Assembly (NCBI RefSeq): GCF_027019125.1
Contig: NZ_JALUXE010000034.1
Coordinates: 1-64,000 of the forward strand
Length of the DNA: 64,000 bases
From: Roseovarius sp.
GTDB taxonomy: Bacteria > Pseudomonadota > Alphaproteobacteria > Rhodobacterales > Rhodobacteraceae
Direction of reading: 5' to 3'
The stretch's first letter is position 1. Each line of letters opens with the position of its first letter. A program made the translations under genes and the position numbers. This document shows positions 33,376 through 43,024 of this stretch, in pieces. Below the pieces are notes generated by a model. That model saw only the letters and a program-made list of their open reading frames with translations. It searched no databases and was not told where the DNA came from.

Positions 33376-35743
33376 AATCGTCGCGGGAAAGACTGGCGGC
33401 CGTCACATCATCCAGCAGGATCTCATGGCCCCCGTGGCGCAAGAGCGCGCCCACCTCGGTATCCTGAATATCAAGCGCGAGAAAGCGCCCGGTCAACCCC
33501 TGCCCTTCGATCCCGGCCAGGCGTAAGCGGTCCTCTCCCACCTGAAAATCGACGATCACATCACGTTCACCGGCGGTGAAGTCGTTGAACACAAAGACAT
33601 CGGCCCCCTCTCTGCCGATCAGCCGGTCGTGACCAGCACCGCCGTTGAGCGTATCATCGCCGGGCCCTCCATCCAGCAGGTCATTGCGCCCGCCACCTGC
33701 CAGAAAATCATCCCCGGCGCCCCCCAACACGGTGTCGTCGGCCTCGCCGCCGCCCAGCGCATCGTTGCCCTCGCCCCCATCCAGCAGGTCGCGCCCCGGA
33801 CCGCCGCCGATACGGTCATCGCCGCTGCCGCCGCGCACCGTGTCATGGTCGAAACTGCCCGCGAGCCGGTCATTGCCCGCCCCGCCTTCGAGCAGGTCGA
33901 GACCCGGCCCGCCGCTCAGAATATCGGCGCCGTCGCCGCCAAAGAGGATGTCGTCGCCCATACCGCCCCCCATCGTGTCATTGCCCGCCTGCCCGTCGAG
34001 CCGATCTGCCCCCCGGCCGCCGCCGATACTGTCATCGCCCGCGCCCCCGTCGATCTGGTCATTCCCGTCACCCCCGGCCAGACGGTCGTTGCCCGCATTG
34101 CCACGCAGGGTGTCATCGCCCGCATTGCCCGCCAATGTGTCGGCCTCGGTTCCGCCTTCGAGCAGGTCGTCGCCCGCGCCCCCCACAAGCAGACGCGGCG
34201 CAACGCCGGGCACCACGGATGGCGGCACGGGGGGCAGGCTCACCTGAGGTGGGGCCACCTGCACCGGCCCCAGGGTCACATCGAGATGCGAGACCAAAGG
34301 CAAGAGCAGATTGGACAGGTCCGTCACCGCAAGGGGGCCGCCCGCCGCATTGCGCAGCTCCAATTCCTCTTGCCCAAAGCGCAGCACGCCCCCGCCGCTT
34401 GTCGCGGCAAAGTCCAACTGCCCGAGGTTGCGCAACATCGGCCAGAGCGAGAGGTCAAGCCGATCCTCGCCAAGGGTGAAATCGGCAATGACATCGCGCT
34501 GCCCATCCGCCCTGAGAACAAAGACATCGGCCCCCGCGCCCCCAATCAGCGTATCCGCGCCAGGGCCATCGCTCAGCGTATCGTCGCCCTCTGCGCCGTC
34601 GAGCACCCCTGTCATGCCATCGCGCGACAAGAGATCATCGCCCGCCCCGCCGTCAACCCGCGCGGCCGTGCCGCGCAGAACCAGCCCCAAAGGACCGGGA
34701 TCGACGCGAAAAAGGCTCAACCCCGCCTCTCCCGCCGCCGTCACCAGAATGTCGATCCCGCCCGCCCGGACCTGCGCCGCAAGGCCCGAGACACCGTCGA
34801 GGGCAAAGGCCGCCTCATCCGCAAGCGTATCGAGATGCAAAAGCCGCCCCTCTGCGGTCAGGCGCAAAAGGCTCAGCCCCGCATCCCGGCCTGCGACCAG
34901 CACGAACACATGCCCCTCAACGGTCACCACCTCGAGATGGGAAACTCCGGCAAACCGCGTCGCAAGTCCGTCGATCACGTGATCCACGACATCAAGCGTG
35001 CCCCCGGCGCCAACGCGAAGCACCGTCAGGCTGGAACTGTCCGCAGCCGCGAGGATCAGAAAGGCGCGCCCGGCAATCTCGGCCGGGGCGAGCGCCGTGA
35101 TCGTCTGCACCGGCAGGCTGTCATTGCGCCCAAGGCTGGTCACGGGCTCCAGCCCACCATCCTCCAAGAGACGCAGGGCCGTTATGCCGTGTTCCCGGGC
35201 AGAGGCGGCAAAGACGACCACCTCGCCAGCCCTCTCGATCACCGCGATGTCGGAAATGGCGCGCAGATAGAGCGTATCGGTATCCGCCACCGTGATGCCT
35301 GCCTGCACGCTCTGATCGGGACCAAGGACAAGGCTCGAAAGACCCGCGCCATCAGAGGCGGCAACAAGCAAGAGATCTCGCCCCCCGAACCGGCCAGCAA
35401 GAAGGGTGGCAGCCTGCGTTTGCACCGCACCCTGCCCCAGAAACCCCGGCACGCCGCTGCGCAGCCCGGCATCCAAGGCAACAAGCAGATCCGACAAAAG
35501 ACCCGAGGGCAGCGCGCCCTGCCTGTCCCCGACCGTCACCGCAATGCGGGGTGATGCCTCGTGAAACCACGGCGTGTCGAGCAATGGGCCGGCGGCACTG
35601 GCACGCGCCACCCGGCTCTGACCGGCCGCGAAATCCGCCAGCATGAATCCCCCGTCCAGCAGGGGCATGATCGCCACCACCGGACGCGCAACCTCGAAAG
35701 TCGCCGCGCGACTCGTCCCGACATGGGCCAGACTGACCGCCAT
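33362..35743 (-). CDS. RTX-type calcium-binding protein, type I secretion substrate
   Basis: A 793-residue acidic protein with no Sec signal. The N-terminal half (about 1-390) holds repeated beta strands (HLEVVTVEGHVFVLVAGRDA; SGLAAQVRAGGIDILVTAAG) of propeller-like type. A first RTX block follows (about 365-400). A larger block of about 17 nonapeptide G-G-x-G-x-D repeats lies at about 520-710 (NDRLAGGDGNDQIDGG, GDDSIGGGRGADRLDG). It ends AASLSRDDFIFL, the hydrophobic C-terminal secretion signal of RTX proteins. The repeats bind calcium and fold outside the cell. No T1SS genes are adjacent. The start MAVSLAHVGTS was chosen over one 16 codons upstream. Confidence 0.88.
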   Translation of the reverse strand: MAVSLAHVGTSRAATFEVARPVVAIMPLLDGGFMLADFAAGQSRVARASAAGPLLDTPWFHEASPRIAVTVGDRQGALPSGLLSDLLVALDAGLRSGVPGFLGQGAVQTQAATLLAGRFGGRDLLLVAASDGAGLSSLVLGPDQSVQAGITVADTDTLYLRAISDIAVIERAGEVVVFAASAREHGITALRLLEDGGLEPVTSLGRNDSLPVQTITALAPAEIAGRAFLILAAADSSSLTVLRVGAGGTLDVVDHVIDGLATRFAGVSHLEVVTVEGHVFVLVAGRDAGLSLLRLTAEGRLLHLDTLADEAAFALDGVSGLAAQVRAGGIDILVTAAGEAGLSLFRVDPGPLGLVLRGTAARVDGGAGDDLLSRDGMTGVLDGAEGDDTLSDGPGADTLIGGAGADVFVLRADGQRDVIADFTLGEDRLDLSLWPMLRNLGQLDFAATSGGGVLRFGQEELELRNAAGGPLAVTDLSNLLLPLVSHLDVTLGPVQVAPPQVSLPPVPPSVVPGVAPRLLVGGAGDDLLEGGTEADTLAGNAGDDTLRGNAGNDRLAGGDGNDQIDGGAGDDSIGGGRGADRLDGQAGNDTMGGGMGDDILFGGDGADILSGGPGLDLLEGGAGNDRLAGSFDHDTVRGGSGDDRIGGGPGRDLLDGGEGNDALGGGEADDTVLGGAGDDFLAGGGRNDLLDGGPGDDTLNGGAGHDRLIGREGADVFVFNDFTAGERDVIVDFQVGEDRLRLAGIEGQGLTGRFLALDIQDTEVGALLRHGGHEILLDDVTAASLSRDDFIFL

Positions 35744-35886
35744 GTATATCCACCCCTTTCCCGCGTCCCCACGCAAGACCCAAGGTGGCAAGGCAAGGCT
35801 GCCATGCGCTTAACAAATCATGGCAGCCTTGCGGCATTTACCGAAAGTTAAAAGAAAACAGGCCGCGGCGCGGTGGCCGGTGTCGA

Positions 35887-36312
35887 TTACAGGACCTGGA
35901 AATCGTCCACGGTCAGTTGTGACACCGCGATGCCCTCGACAAGGATCGTGTTGCCATTCACGGTCATCTGCGCGCCGCCCTCTACATCAACGATTTTCAT
36001 CGCGTCCACGAACCCCGCCAGGCCATTGCCGCCGTTGTTGCTGTTCTCAATCCCGGTTTCGGGAGCGCAAAGGCCATCCGTGCTCTCGTTCAGATAGATG
36101 ACGGCACCGCCATCCGGCTGCGCAATCGTGAATTCGACGCGGTTGCGATAGAGCCCTACCTCTGCCTCCGGCAGTTCACCGACACGCCGGCGCAGCAACT
36201 CTCCGATGCGCACGCCGGACGGATCATGGAGCGTGACAGTCTGAAAGTTCTCTGTCGTCCCGGCGGGGAAACTGGTTTCAAATGAATTTTCAAAGCTGAG
36301 GAAGCTTACCAT
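35887..36312 (-). CDS. Small secreted-type protein with RTX-like C-terminal signal
   Basis: A 141-residue acidic protein starting MVSFLSFENSFETSFPAGTT, with no N-terminal signal and no RTX nonapeptides. It ends GIAVSQLTVDDFQVL. This aligns without gaps to the last 19 residues of the neighbouring RTX protein (…SLSRDDFIFL), sharing I-L at the start, L, the D-D-F and terminal L. The middle is beta-rich (RVEFTIAQPDGGAVIYLNES). I infer a cargo of the same type I secretion machine. No family is recognised. Confidence 0.6.
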   Translation of the reverse strand: MVSFLSFENSFETSFPAGTTENFQTVTLHDPSGVRIGELLRRRVGELPEAEVGLYRNRVEFTIAQPDGGAVIYLNESTDGLCAPETGIENSNNGGNGLAGFVDAMKIVDVEGGAQMTVNGNTILVEGIAVSQLTVDDFQVL

Positions 36313-36553
36313 TGGACAGGCGCAGGACTTCGGTGGAAGTCATTTTCGCTCCAATTTGTTCAATCAGAGAGGCTGCCGCAAGAATCCGCCGTATCCACAG
36401 GTTTCATCAATATTTTCAAACAGCCAACAGGTCTGAATCACATCACGCGGCGGGATCCCGCCGCGTGTCCTGTTCGAAATTTCTCTTGTCAGGGCGATAT
36501 GTCATCCGGGATTATCACGTTTCGTGATCGCCCTTTGACCCATGACATACCGA
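36313..36553. other. Intergenic stretch with a 24-base perfect palindrome and other inverted repeats
   Basis: No gene is seen. A 24-base perfect palindrome (CACGCGGCGGGA at 36444-36455 and its complement 36456-36467) is the main feature; it could form a long stem in either direction, but no clear T run follows on either strand. Closer to the mscS stop, ATCACG-TTT-CGTGAT (36514-36528) and the pair TATGTCAT (36498-36505) / ATGACATA (36542-36549) could form the 3' structure of the mscS mRNA. Confidence 0.55.
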
Positions 36554-38749
36554 TCACGCCGCGGTGCCCTCTGCCTCCATATCGACCCGGAGGCTCTGCG
36601 TGCGGCCTTCCTTGCTCTCGCCGAAATAGATCGTCTGATGCGGAAAGGGGATTTCGATGTTGCGGGCGTCAAAGACCTCTTTCAGCACGCCATTATACGC
36701 CCGTCCGATACCCCATTGCCGCCCCGGCACGCATTTGATCCGGGCGCGCAGCACCACGGCACTGTCCCCAAAGCTGTTGACGCCGAACCACTCCAGATCG
36801 TCGAGAATGCCGCTGGCCTGATCGGGATCGCCTCTGAGTTCGTCAAAGGCATCAAGCATCGCCTGTTTCACCTCGGCGACATTCTCGCGATACGCCACGC
36901 CCATATCGCAGACGAAATAGCCGTAATCGCGCACATAGTTCGACACCATATCGACCGACGAAAACGGGATGATGTGATAGACACCCTGCACATCGCGCAG
37001 GCTGACAGAGCGGATCGTCAGGCGCTCGACCGTGCCGGTCACACCGCCAACCGTCACCACATCGCCCACGTTCATCGCATTCTCGAACTGGATGAAAATG
37101 CCGGTGATGATGTCCTGCACCATCTTTTGCGCACCAAAACCGATGGCGAGGCCCAGCACCCCGGCCGAGGCCAGAAGCGGCGCGATGTCGAGCCCGATTT
37201 CGGCCAGCACGAACATCAGGGTGACGACAACAAGCGCGATCGTCGCGGCATTGCGCAACAGCGTGAGCAGCGTCTCTTCGCGCGCGGTCGCCACCTTGCC
37301 GAACTCGGGATTGAGCCGGTAATCGACCCAGGACGTCAGCGCAAGCCAGAGGCAGAAGGCCACCAGCAGCACCAGCGACACCGACAGGATCATGCCCGTC
37401 AGGCGCAGGCCGAACTGGCTGACCATCCAGCTGCGCAGGTCGATAACGCCAATCGCGTTGAAGGCCAGCAGCACGACCCCCGCAAAGATCACTGCGCGCA
37501 GCGCAAAGAGAACCTTGGGCAAAAAGGCATTGACGCGCCCCTGCAACAGCGGCACCCGCGCCGACATGCTGGGCGGCAGCATCACGCCGCGCGCCATGAC
37601 GCGGCTGAGAAAGGTCGCGACCGAGAACCCGAGAAGCCCCACGACCAGCACCTGACCAGAGGCAAGAAAGGCCTGAAAGACCGCGTTGCCGGGGCGGATC
37701 AGCACGACGAGGAACATCGCCAGAAGATAGGCCAAGGCGGGCCAGTGCCAGTGGCGGGCAAGATAGGCAAGCGCCCCCTTGGGCCGCGCGCCATCCTCGG
37801 TCTGCGCACCCAGCAACCAGTCAGAGACGGTGCGGCGATTGCGCAAGACCAGCCCGATGGCAAGCATCAGAACCGCCATGGCAATCAGCGCCGAAGCGGC
37901 CCGCCCGGCGGCAAAGGACACATTGCTGTTGAGGATCGGCACAATCAGCAACTGCCCATAGCCCACGATCCCGACAATGAGGTTGATCCGCGTCGACAGA
38001 TAGGACGCCGCCCGATCAGGGATCGGCAGCGGGCGCAGCGCGGTTGCGGATGGTGACAGCACCAGCCTGACCGCGACCTTGGCCATTTCCACCAGCAGAA
38101 AGGCGTTGAGATAGAGGGTCTGACGGATGCCGATCTGGCCAAACTCGCCCAAGGCCAGAATGGCAAGCGCATAGCCCGCCGCCCAGGCGATCAGCACGAT
38201 CATCGCATCCGTAACGGCGGAGGCAAGAAAGAGCAGGATGGTTCGCGCCAGCCCACCATCACGGGCTGACCGGCTCATGCGGGCATAGAGCGACTTGCCA
38301 AAGCCGCGCAGCAGCAGATAGGCCGCGACCGTTCCCGCGATCACCAGCGCAAGTTCGGTCAAAGCGTCGATCAGGACGGCGGCCTCACCCCCGCTCAGCC
38401 CATCGAGCACGGCAGGCGCGCGGGCGATCTGGCGGGCCAAGCCCGTCGTCCACTCGGCGAAATCTTCGGCGGCGGCCTGCGTGACCAGAGCAACCCTGCG
38501 GCCAAAGGACAGATCCTCGGGCGGCGGATTGGTGGGGGCCACACTCTCGGCCTCGTCCGGCAGTCCTGCGGCGCGGAGCCGCTCGACAAGTTCGGCCCGC
38601 GCGGCATCATCCTCGATCACGTCGATCAGCAGTTCTACGCTGGAGCGCGCGAGCGCGGGATCGGCTGCACCCTGCCCGGGCTCTTGTGCCGTGGCCACGG
38701 TGACGGTCAAAAACAAGGCAACAAGAAACTGCGCAAAAAATCGTATCAT
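36554..38749 (-). CDS. Large MscS-family mechanosensitive channel
   Basis: A 731-residue protein. A signal peptide at about residues 1-21 (MIRFFAQFLVALFLTVTVAT) is followed by a periplasmic part of about 90 residues. About ten membrane helices come next, the last being the pore helix with GVLGLAIGFGAQKMVQDIIT at about residue 530. Next come the beta domain (FENAMNVGDVVTVGGVTGTV) and the C-terminal vestibule. This is the YbiO/YnaI-like long form rather than the short MscS. It releases solutes on hypo-osmotic shock. The start was chosen 27 codons into the open frame because it gives a signal peptide. It is monocistronic. Confidence 0.9.
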   Translation of the reverse strand: MIRFFAQFLVALFLTVTVATAQEPGQGAADPALARSSVELLIDVIEDDAARAELVERLRAAGLPDEAESVAPTNPPPEDLSFGRRVALVTQAAAEDFAEWTTGLARQIARAPAVLDGLSGGEAAVLIDALTELALVIAGTVAAYLLLRGFGKSLYARMSRSARDGGLARTILLFLASAVTDAMIVLIAWAAGYALAILALGEFGQIGIRQTLYLNAFLLVEMAKVAVRLVLSPSATALRPLPIPDRAASYLSTRINLIVGIVGYGQLLIVPILNSNVSFAAGRAASALIAMAVLMLAIGLVLRNRRTVSDWLLGAQTEDGARPKGALAYLARHWHWPALAYLLAMFLVVLIRPGNAVFQAFLASGQVLVVGLLGFSVATFLSRVMARGVMLPPSMSARVPLLQGRVNAFLPKVLFALRAVIFAGVVLLAFNAIGVIDLRSWMVSQFGLRLTGMILSVSLVLLVAFCLWLALTSWVDYRLNPEFGKVATAREETLLTLLRNAATIALVVVTLMFVLAEIGLDIAPLLASAGVLGLAIGFGAQKMVQDIITGIFIQFENAMNVGDVVTVGGVTGTVERLTIRSVSLRDVQGVYHIIPFSSVDMVSNYVRDYGYFVCDMGVAYRENVAEVKQAMLDAFDELRGDPDQASGILDDLEWFGVNSFGDSAVVLRARIKCVPGRQWGIGRAYNGVLKEVFDARNIEIPFPHQTIYFGESKEGRTQSLRVDMEAEGTAA

Positions 38750-38931
38750 AACAACGGCTCTCCATGTCCCGTTCTGTATTTGGGCACAGACAAGCGCCCG
38801 CGAGGGCGCACCGCGATCCTTGCACAGCACACCGCGCCAATTGGCGTCAGGGCATCAATACCTATTGGTATATGCGCCGGGGTCAAGGTTTGGGAGGGGT
38901 TACGCCACGCAAAGGGCCGATGGCGCCCCGC

Positions 38932-41900
38932 TCAGGCGACCATCTGTTCCGCCTTCTTGAGATCCACCGAGACAAGCTGGCTCACGCCCTGCTCGGCCAT
39001 GGTCACACCAAAGAGCCGGTCCATCCTGCTCATGGTCACGGCATGGTGGGTGATGATGAGAAAGCGGGTTTCCGTGCGGCGGCACATCTCGTCCAAGAGA
39101 TCGCAAAAGCGGGTGACATTGGCATCGTCAAGCGGCGCGTCAACCTCGTCCAGCACACAGATCGGGGCGGGATTGGCAAGGAAGACCGCAAAGATCAGCG
39201 CCAGCGCTGTCAGCGTCTGTTCCCCCCCCGACAAGAGGCTGAGCGTCGAGAGCTTCTTGCCGGGCGGTTGGCACATGATCTCCAGACCGGCCTCCAACGG
39301 ATCATCGCTCTCGACCAGCACAAGACTGGCCTCGCCACCGCCGAAGAGATGCCGAAAGAGCAGGCTGAAATTGGAATTGACCGTCTCGAACGCCGTCAAC
39401 AGCCGCTCGCGCCCCTCGCGGTTGAGGCTGGCAATGCCGCTGCGCAGGGTCTTGATCGCCTCTTCCAGATCGGTCTTTTCCTTGATCAGGCTGGCATGTT
39501 CGGCCTCAACCTCCCTGGCGTCCTCTTCGGCGCGCAGGTTCACCGCGCCCAACGCATCGCGCTGACGCTTGAGCCGGTTCACATCGGCCTCGATCGCGTC
39601 CGAGGCGGGCATCGCGTCAGGATCGACCGCGAGGCTCTGCAAGAGGGCCTCGGGCGTCTGGTCCAGCGTTTCATGTATCCGCTCGGCGGCATAATCGCGG
39701 GTCTCGCGCGCCGCATCGAGCCGCGCCTCGGCGCGGGCGCGCATCTCGCGCGCCTCAGAGGCCAGCCGCTCTGCCTCGCGCTCGTCCAACGCGGCCTGAC
39801 GCGCCACGCCCTCGGCGGTCGAGAGCGCATCGGCGGCGGCGGCACGGCGCGCCTCGCTGCGGGTGATCTCCTCGCCCAGTTCGGCGCGCTTGGCGGCCAG
39901 AAGTTCGGGCGCGGCACTGGCATCGGCCAAGGCGTCCTCCGACTCTTCCTTGCGCTCGACCAGTTCGGCGATACGGCGCTCCGCGGTCTCCAGACGATGA
40001 CGCCAACCGCTGATTTCCTTGGTGATTTCCTGGCTGCGGCGGGTGCGCCGCTCGCCCTCGCGGCGCAGTTCATCAGCCCCTGAGCGCTTGGTCATCATGG
40101 TCATGCGCGCGGCCTCGACGGCCATCTTGATGTCTTCGAGATCGGCACGCGCGGCGCCCAGATCCCCAAGACCGGCCAACCCCTTTTCCGCCTCCAACAG
40201 GCTTTGCCGGGCGGTCATCGCCTCTTCGTCATGGCGCGTGACGGCAAGACCCAGCGACTCGAGCCGCGATCCGGCGAGGTTGCGATCCGCTTCGGCCCGG
40301 CTGAGGGCGCGATTGGCCTCGTTGACGGCGGCATCGGCGGCACGGCGCGCCTCGCGGGCGGCGCGGTCCTCTTCGGTGCGGCGGATCAACGCCTCGCGCA
40401 GGGCCTCGTGCCCGCGCACGGCCCCTTCCGCGCGCGCCGTCGTGTGCTCAAGCTGCTGCTTGAGTTCCTCCAGCCGGTTGAGCTGTTGCAGACGCAGCGC
40501 GGCCGCAGAGGGCGCATCCTCGGCCCAGGCACGAAAACCGTCCCAACGCCACAAATCCCCCTCGGTGCTGACCAGACGTTGACCGGGCTTCAAGAGCGGT
40601 TGCAGCCGGGCGGCATCCTCGGGATCAATCAGCCCGATTTGCGACATCCGACGCGCCAGAACCTCGGGAACCGAGACATGACGGCTGAGCGCGGTCACGC
40701 CTTCGGGCAGGGGCTGCGGCGTGGCATAGGCAGGCAGAACGGTCCAGCCAGAGGGGCCATCGGTCTCGACCTCGGGGGCGCGCAGATCATCGGCAAGGGC
40801 AGCGCCCAGCGCCTTTTCAAAACCCTGCTGCACCTGCAGGCGATCCATCACCTGCCCGCCCTCAGCCGTGTCGCGCTGCACCAGCTTGGCCAGCGCCGTC
40901 ACCTCGGCGCGCAGGGCCCCCAACTCGCCCTCGGCCTCAGAGCGGGCAGCGCGGGCCTCGGCCTCTTGCGCCTGTGCCTCGGCACGGGCCTCGTCGGCGG
41001 CGATAAGAGCCTGTTCTGCCGCCTCCGCGCGCGCAACCGCCTCGGCCTCGGCCTCATGCGCGGCGGCGTGGTCGGCTTCGGCACGGGTCAGGGCGGCGCG
41101 CAGGTCCGCTTGCGCGGCGCGGGCGCGCTCGGCCTCGGCCTCGCTCTTGGCCAGGGTCTTGCGGCTGTCCTCCAGCAGGCGTTGCGCGGATTGATGACGG
41201 GCGGCAAGGCGGGCCATATCCTCGGTCATCTGGCTGAGATCGTTCTCGCGCTGCTGCAGGATTTGCGCCGCCTCGCGCGCCTCGGCCTGAGCCGCCTCAA
41301 GCCGGGCGTCGTGGCCCTCGGCGCCCTTTGCTAGCTCGCCGGCCTCCCACTCTAGCCGGGCGATGGTATCGCCTGCATCACGGTTCAACCCCGCCTCACG
41401 CTCCATGTCGCGGACGAGCTGCTCGATTCGGCTGCGCAGGGTGGCGATGCGATCTCGGGCGGTCGCCTCTTGCTCGGTCAGGGTGTCGCGCTGCACGCTC
41501 AGCCGTTGCAGGATCGCCGCAGCGATGGCCTCTTCCTCGCGCAGCTTCGGCAGCGCCTCTTCGGCCTTGGACCGGGCTTTGGCCGCCTCGCGCGCCGCCA
41601 ATTCCGCACGGGCGGCAGCCGTGATGCGTTCGCGCAATTCGTCCTCGGATCGGGCATGGGCCAAATCCGCCTCTTTCCAGCGGCGATAGAGCAAGAGCCC
41701 CTCGGCCAGACGCAGCTCTTCACCAATCTGCCGATAGCGCGCCGCCTGCTTGGCCTGCCGCGCCAATTGCGCCAGTTGGTTCGCCAATTGCTCGACCACA
41801 TCGTCAACGCGGGTGAGATTGGTCTCGGCCCCGCGCAGTTTCAACTCGGCCTCATGGCGGCGCTGATAGAGACCGGAAATACCGGCGGCCTCCTCCAATA

Positions 41901-42411
41901 TCCGCCGCCGCGATTTCGGCTTGGCGTTGATCAGTTCGGAAATCTGCCCCTGGCGCACCAGAGCGGGCGAATGTGCGCCGGTCGAGGCATCAGCAAAGAG
42001 CATCTGCACGTCGCGGGCGCGTACATCTTTGCCGTTCACCTTGTACGCACTGCCCACATCGCGCGTGATCCGGCGGGTGATCTCCAGCTGATCGGCATCG
42101 TTGAACCCGGCGGGTGCCAGACGGTCGGAATTGTCGAGATGGATCACCACCTCGGCAAAATTGCGCGCGGACCGCGTGGCGGCCCCGGCAAAGATCACAT
42201 CCTCCATCCCGTCGCCGCGCATGGCGGTGGGACGGTTCTCACCCATCACCCAGCGCAGCGCCTCAAGCAGGTTGGATTTGCCACAACCATTGGGACCCAC
42301 AACGCCGGTCAGACCGCGCGCGATGATCAGATCGGTCGGGTCGACAAAGCTCTTGAAGCCGGTCAATCTGAGTTTCGAGAACTGCACCTGCGCGCGCGCC
42401 CTTTGTGCCAT
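38932..42411 (-). CDS. smc: Chromosome segregation ATPase SMC
   Basis: A 1159-residue protein. The N-terminal head carries Walker A VVGPNGCGKSNLLEALRWVM at about residues 37-56. Two long coiled coils flank a hinge around residues 520-640 (LRAPEVETDGPSGWTVLPAY). The C-terminal head has the signature LSGGEQTLTALALIFAVFLA and Walker B CVLDEVDAPLDDANV. With ScpA and ScpB it compacts and segregates the chromosome. The start MAQRARAQVQFSKLRLTGFK is normal. The Glu/Ala/Arg-rich coiled coil explains long shadow frames on the other strand. Confidence 0.97.
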   Translation of the reverse strand: MAQRARAQVQFSKLRLTGFKSFVDPTDLIIARGLTGVVGPNGCGKSNLLEALRWVMGENRPTAMRGDGMEDVIFAGAATRSARNFAEVVIHLDNSDRLAPAGFNDADQLEITRRITRDVGSAYKVNGKDVRARDVQMLFADASTGAHSPALVRQGQISELINAKPKSRRRILEEAAGISGLYQRRHEAELKLRGAETNLTRVDDVVEQLANQLAQLARQAKQAARYRQIGEELRLAEGLLLYRRWKEADLAHARSEDELRERITAAARAELAAREAAKARSKAEEALPKLREEEAIAAAILQRLSVQRDTLTEQEATARDRIATLRSRIEQLVRDMEREAGLNRDAGDTIARLEWEAGELAKGAEGHDARLEAAQAEAREAAQILQQRENDLSQMTEDMARLAARHQSAQRLLEDSRKTLAKSEAEAERARAAQADLRAALTRAEADHAAAHEAEAEAVARAEAAEQALIAADEARAEAQAQEAEARAARSEAEGELGALRAEVTALAKLVQRDTAEGGQVMDRLQVQQGFEKALGAALADDLRAPEVETDGPSGWTVLPAYATPQPLPEGVTALSRHVSVPEVLARRMSQIGLIDPEDAARLQPLLKPGQRLVSTEGDLWRWDGFRAWAEDAPSAAALRLQQLNRLEELKQQLEHTTARAEGAVRGHEALREALIRRTEEDRAAREARRAADAAVNEANRALSRAEADRNLAGSRLESLGLAVTRHDEEAMTARQSLLEAEKGLAGLGDLGAARADLEDIKMAVEAARMTMMTKRSGADELRREGERRTRRSQEITKEISGWRHRLETAERRIAELVERKEESEDALADASAAPELLAAKRAELGEEITRSEARRAAAADALSTAEGVARQAALDEREAERLASEAREMRARAEARLDAARETRDYAAERIHETLDQTPEALLQSLAVDPDAMPASDAIEADVNRLKRQRDALGAVNLRAEEDAREVEAEHASLIKEKTDLEEAIKTLRSGIASLNREGRERLLTAFETVNSNFSLLFRHLFGGGEASLVLVESDDPLEAGLEIMCQPPGKKLSTLSLLSGGEQTLTALALIFAVFLANPAPICVLDEVDAPLDDANVTRFCDLLDEMCRRTETRFLIITHHAVTMSRMDRLFGVTMAEQGVSQLVSVDLKKAEQMVA

Positions 42412-42612
42412 GTGATTCCGTTGTCATGAAATTGTGAGGGGTGAGGGGCAGGCCTGTCAACGATCAACCACAGGATATGGGGCGGCTGTGGGATTTATCC
42501 ACATGATATTGGGCGGAGCCCCGCCAGTCCCTGCAAAAAGAATGCCGCAGACTGCTCCTGAGCGGTCGCAATCCTCCTTGACGGGGTGACGCACAGCCTG
42601 CATACCAAAGAG

Positions 42613-42812
42613 GCAAGGTTCCTCGTTTGGGCGCAAAGCGCCTCGAGGATGAAATGGGAATGACGTGCCGGTGGACCCAATCAGGGCGCCCATGCGTCAG
42701 CCGCCCCCGCGACTGTAAGCGGCGAGCCCCTGCCAGATGCCACTGAGGTGTAAAATCCTTGGGAAGGCGGCAGACAGGCGACGACCCGCGAGCCAGGAGA
42801 CCAGCCCTGCGT
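42613..42812 (+). promoter_or_regulatory. Cobalamin (AdoCbl) riboswitch
   Basis: The conserved elements occur in order: AGGTTCCTCG near 42616, GATGAAATGGGAA at 42649-42661, GGTGGACCCAATCAGGGCG, CCCCCGCGACTGTAAGCGG near 42704-42722, GCCACTG near 42739, TTGGGAAGGCGG near 42761, and the B12 box AGCCAGGAGACCAGCC at 42791-42806. It is read in the direction of cbtB. A hairpin CGCCTC-GGGTGA-GAGGCG (42823-42840) lies directly before the cbtB ribosome-binding site AAAGGAG, so cobalamin binding probably controls access to that site. The outer limits are approximate. Confidence 0.92.
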
Positions 42813-42856
42813 TCGTCAATCCCGCCTCGGGTGAGAGGCGCAAAGGAGATACCGCC

Positions 42857-43021
42857 ATGACCGCATTGGTTCAAACCGCTGCAAAATCCACCGTCCTGCC
42901 CTTCGTCGCAGCCCTGTTTCTGGGCCTCGGCATCGTGACCGTTGCCGGCCACGTGCAAGCCTCGGCGCTGCATGACGCCGCGCATGACGTGCGCCATTCG
43001 ACCGGCTTTCCCTGCCACTAA
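42857..43021 (+). CDS. cbtB: Cobalt transporter subunit CbtB
   Basis: A 54-residue protein with one membrane helix (VLPFVAALFLGLGIVTVAGH). Its C-terminal His-rich tail (HDAAHDVRHSTGFPCH) carries the HSTGFPCH motif characteristic of CbtB; the His and Cys are expected to bind cobalt. It is the first gene after the cobalamin riboswitch, with AAAGGAG eight bases before the ATG. It works with CbtA, which starts three bases after its stop. Confidence 0.93.
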   Translation: MTALVQTAAKSTVLPFVAALFLGLGIVTVAGHVQASALHDAAHDVRHSTGFPCH

Positions 43022-43024
43022 GTC

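Noticed and set aside
33629..35554. 641-codon open frame antisense to the RTX gene
   Set aside because: Produced by the repetitive GGxGxD codons; Ile/Val/Pro/Arg repeats without a known fold.
42495..42503. TTATCCACA, a DnaA-box match upstream of the riboswitch
   Set aside because: Single copy with no cluster, AT-rich unwinding element or dnaA/parA-type neighbours, so not an origin.
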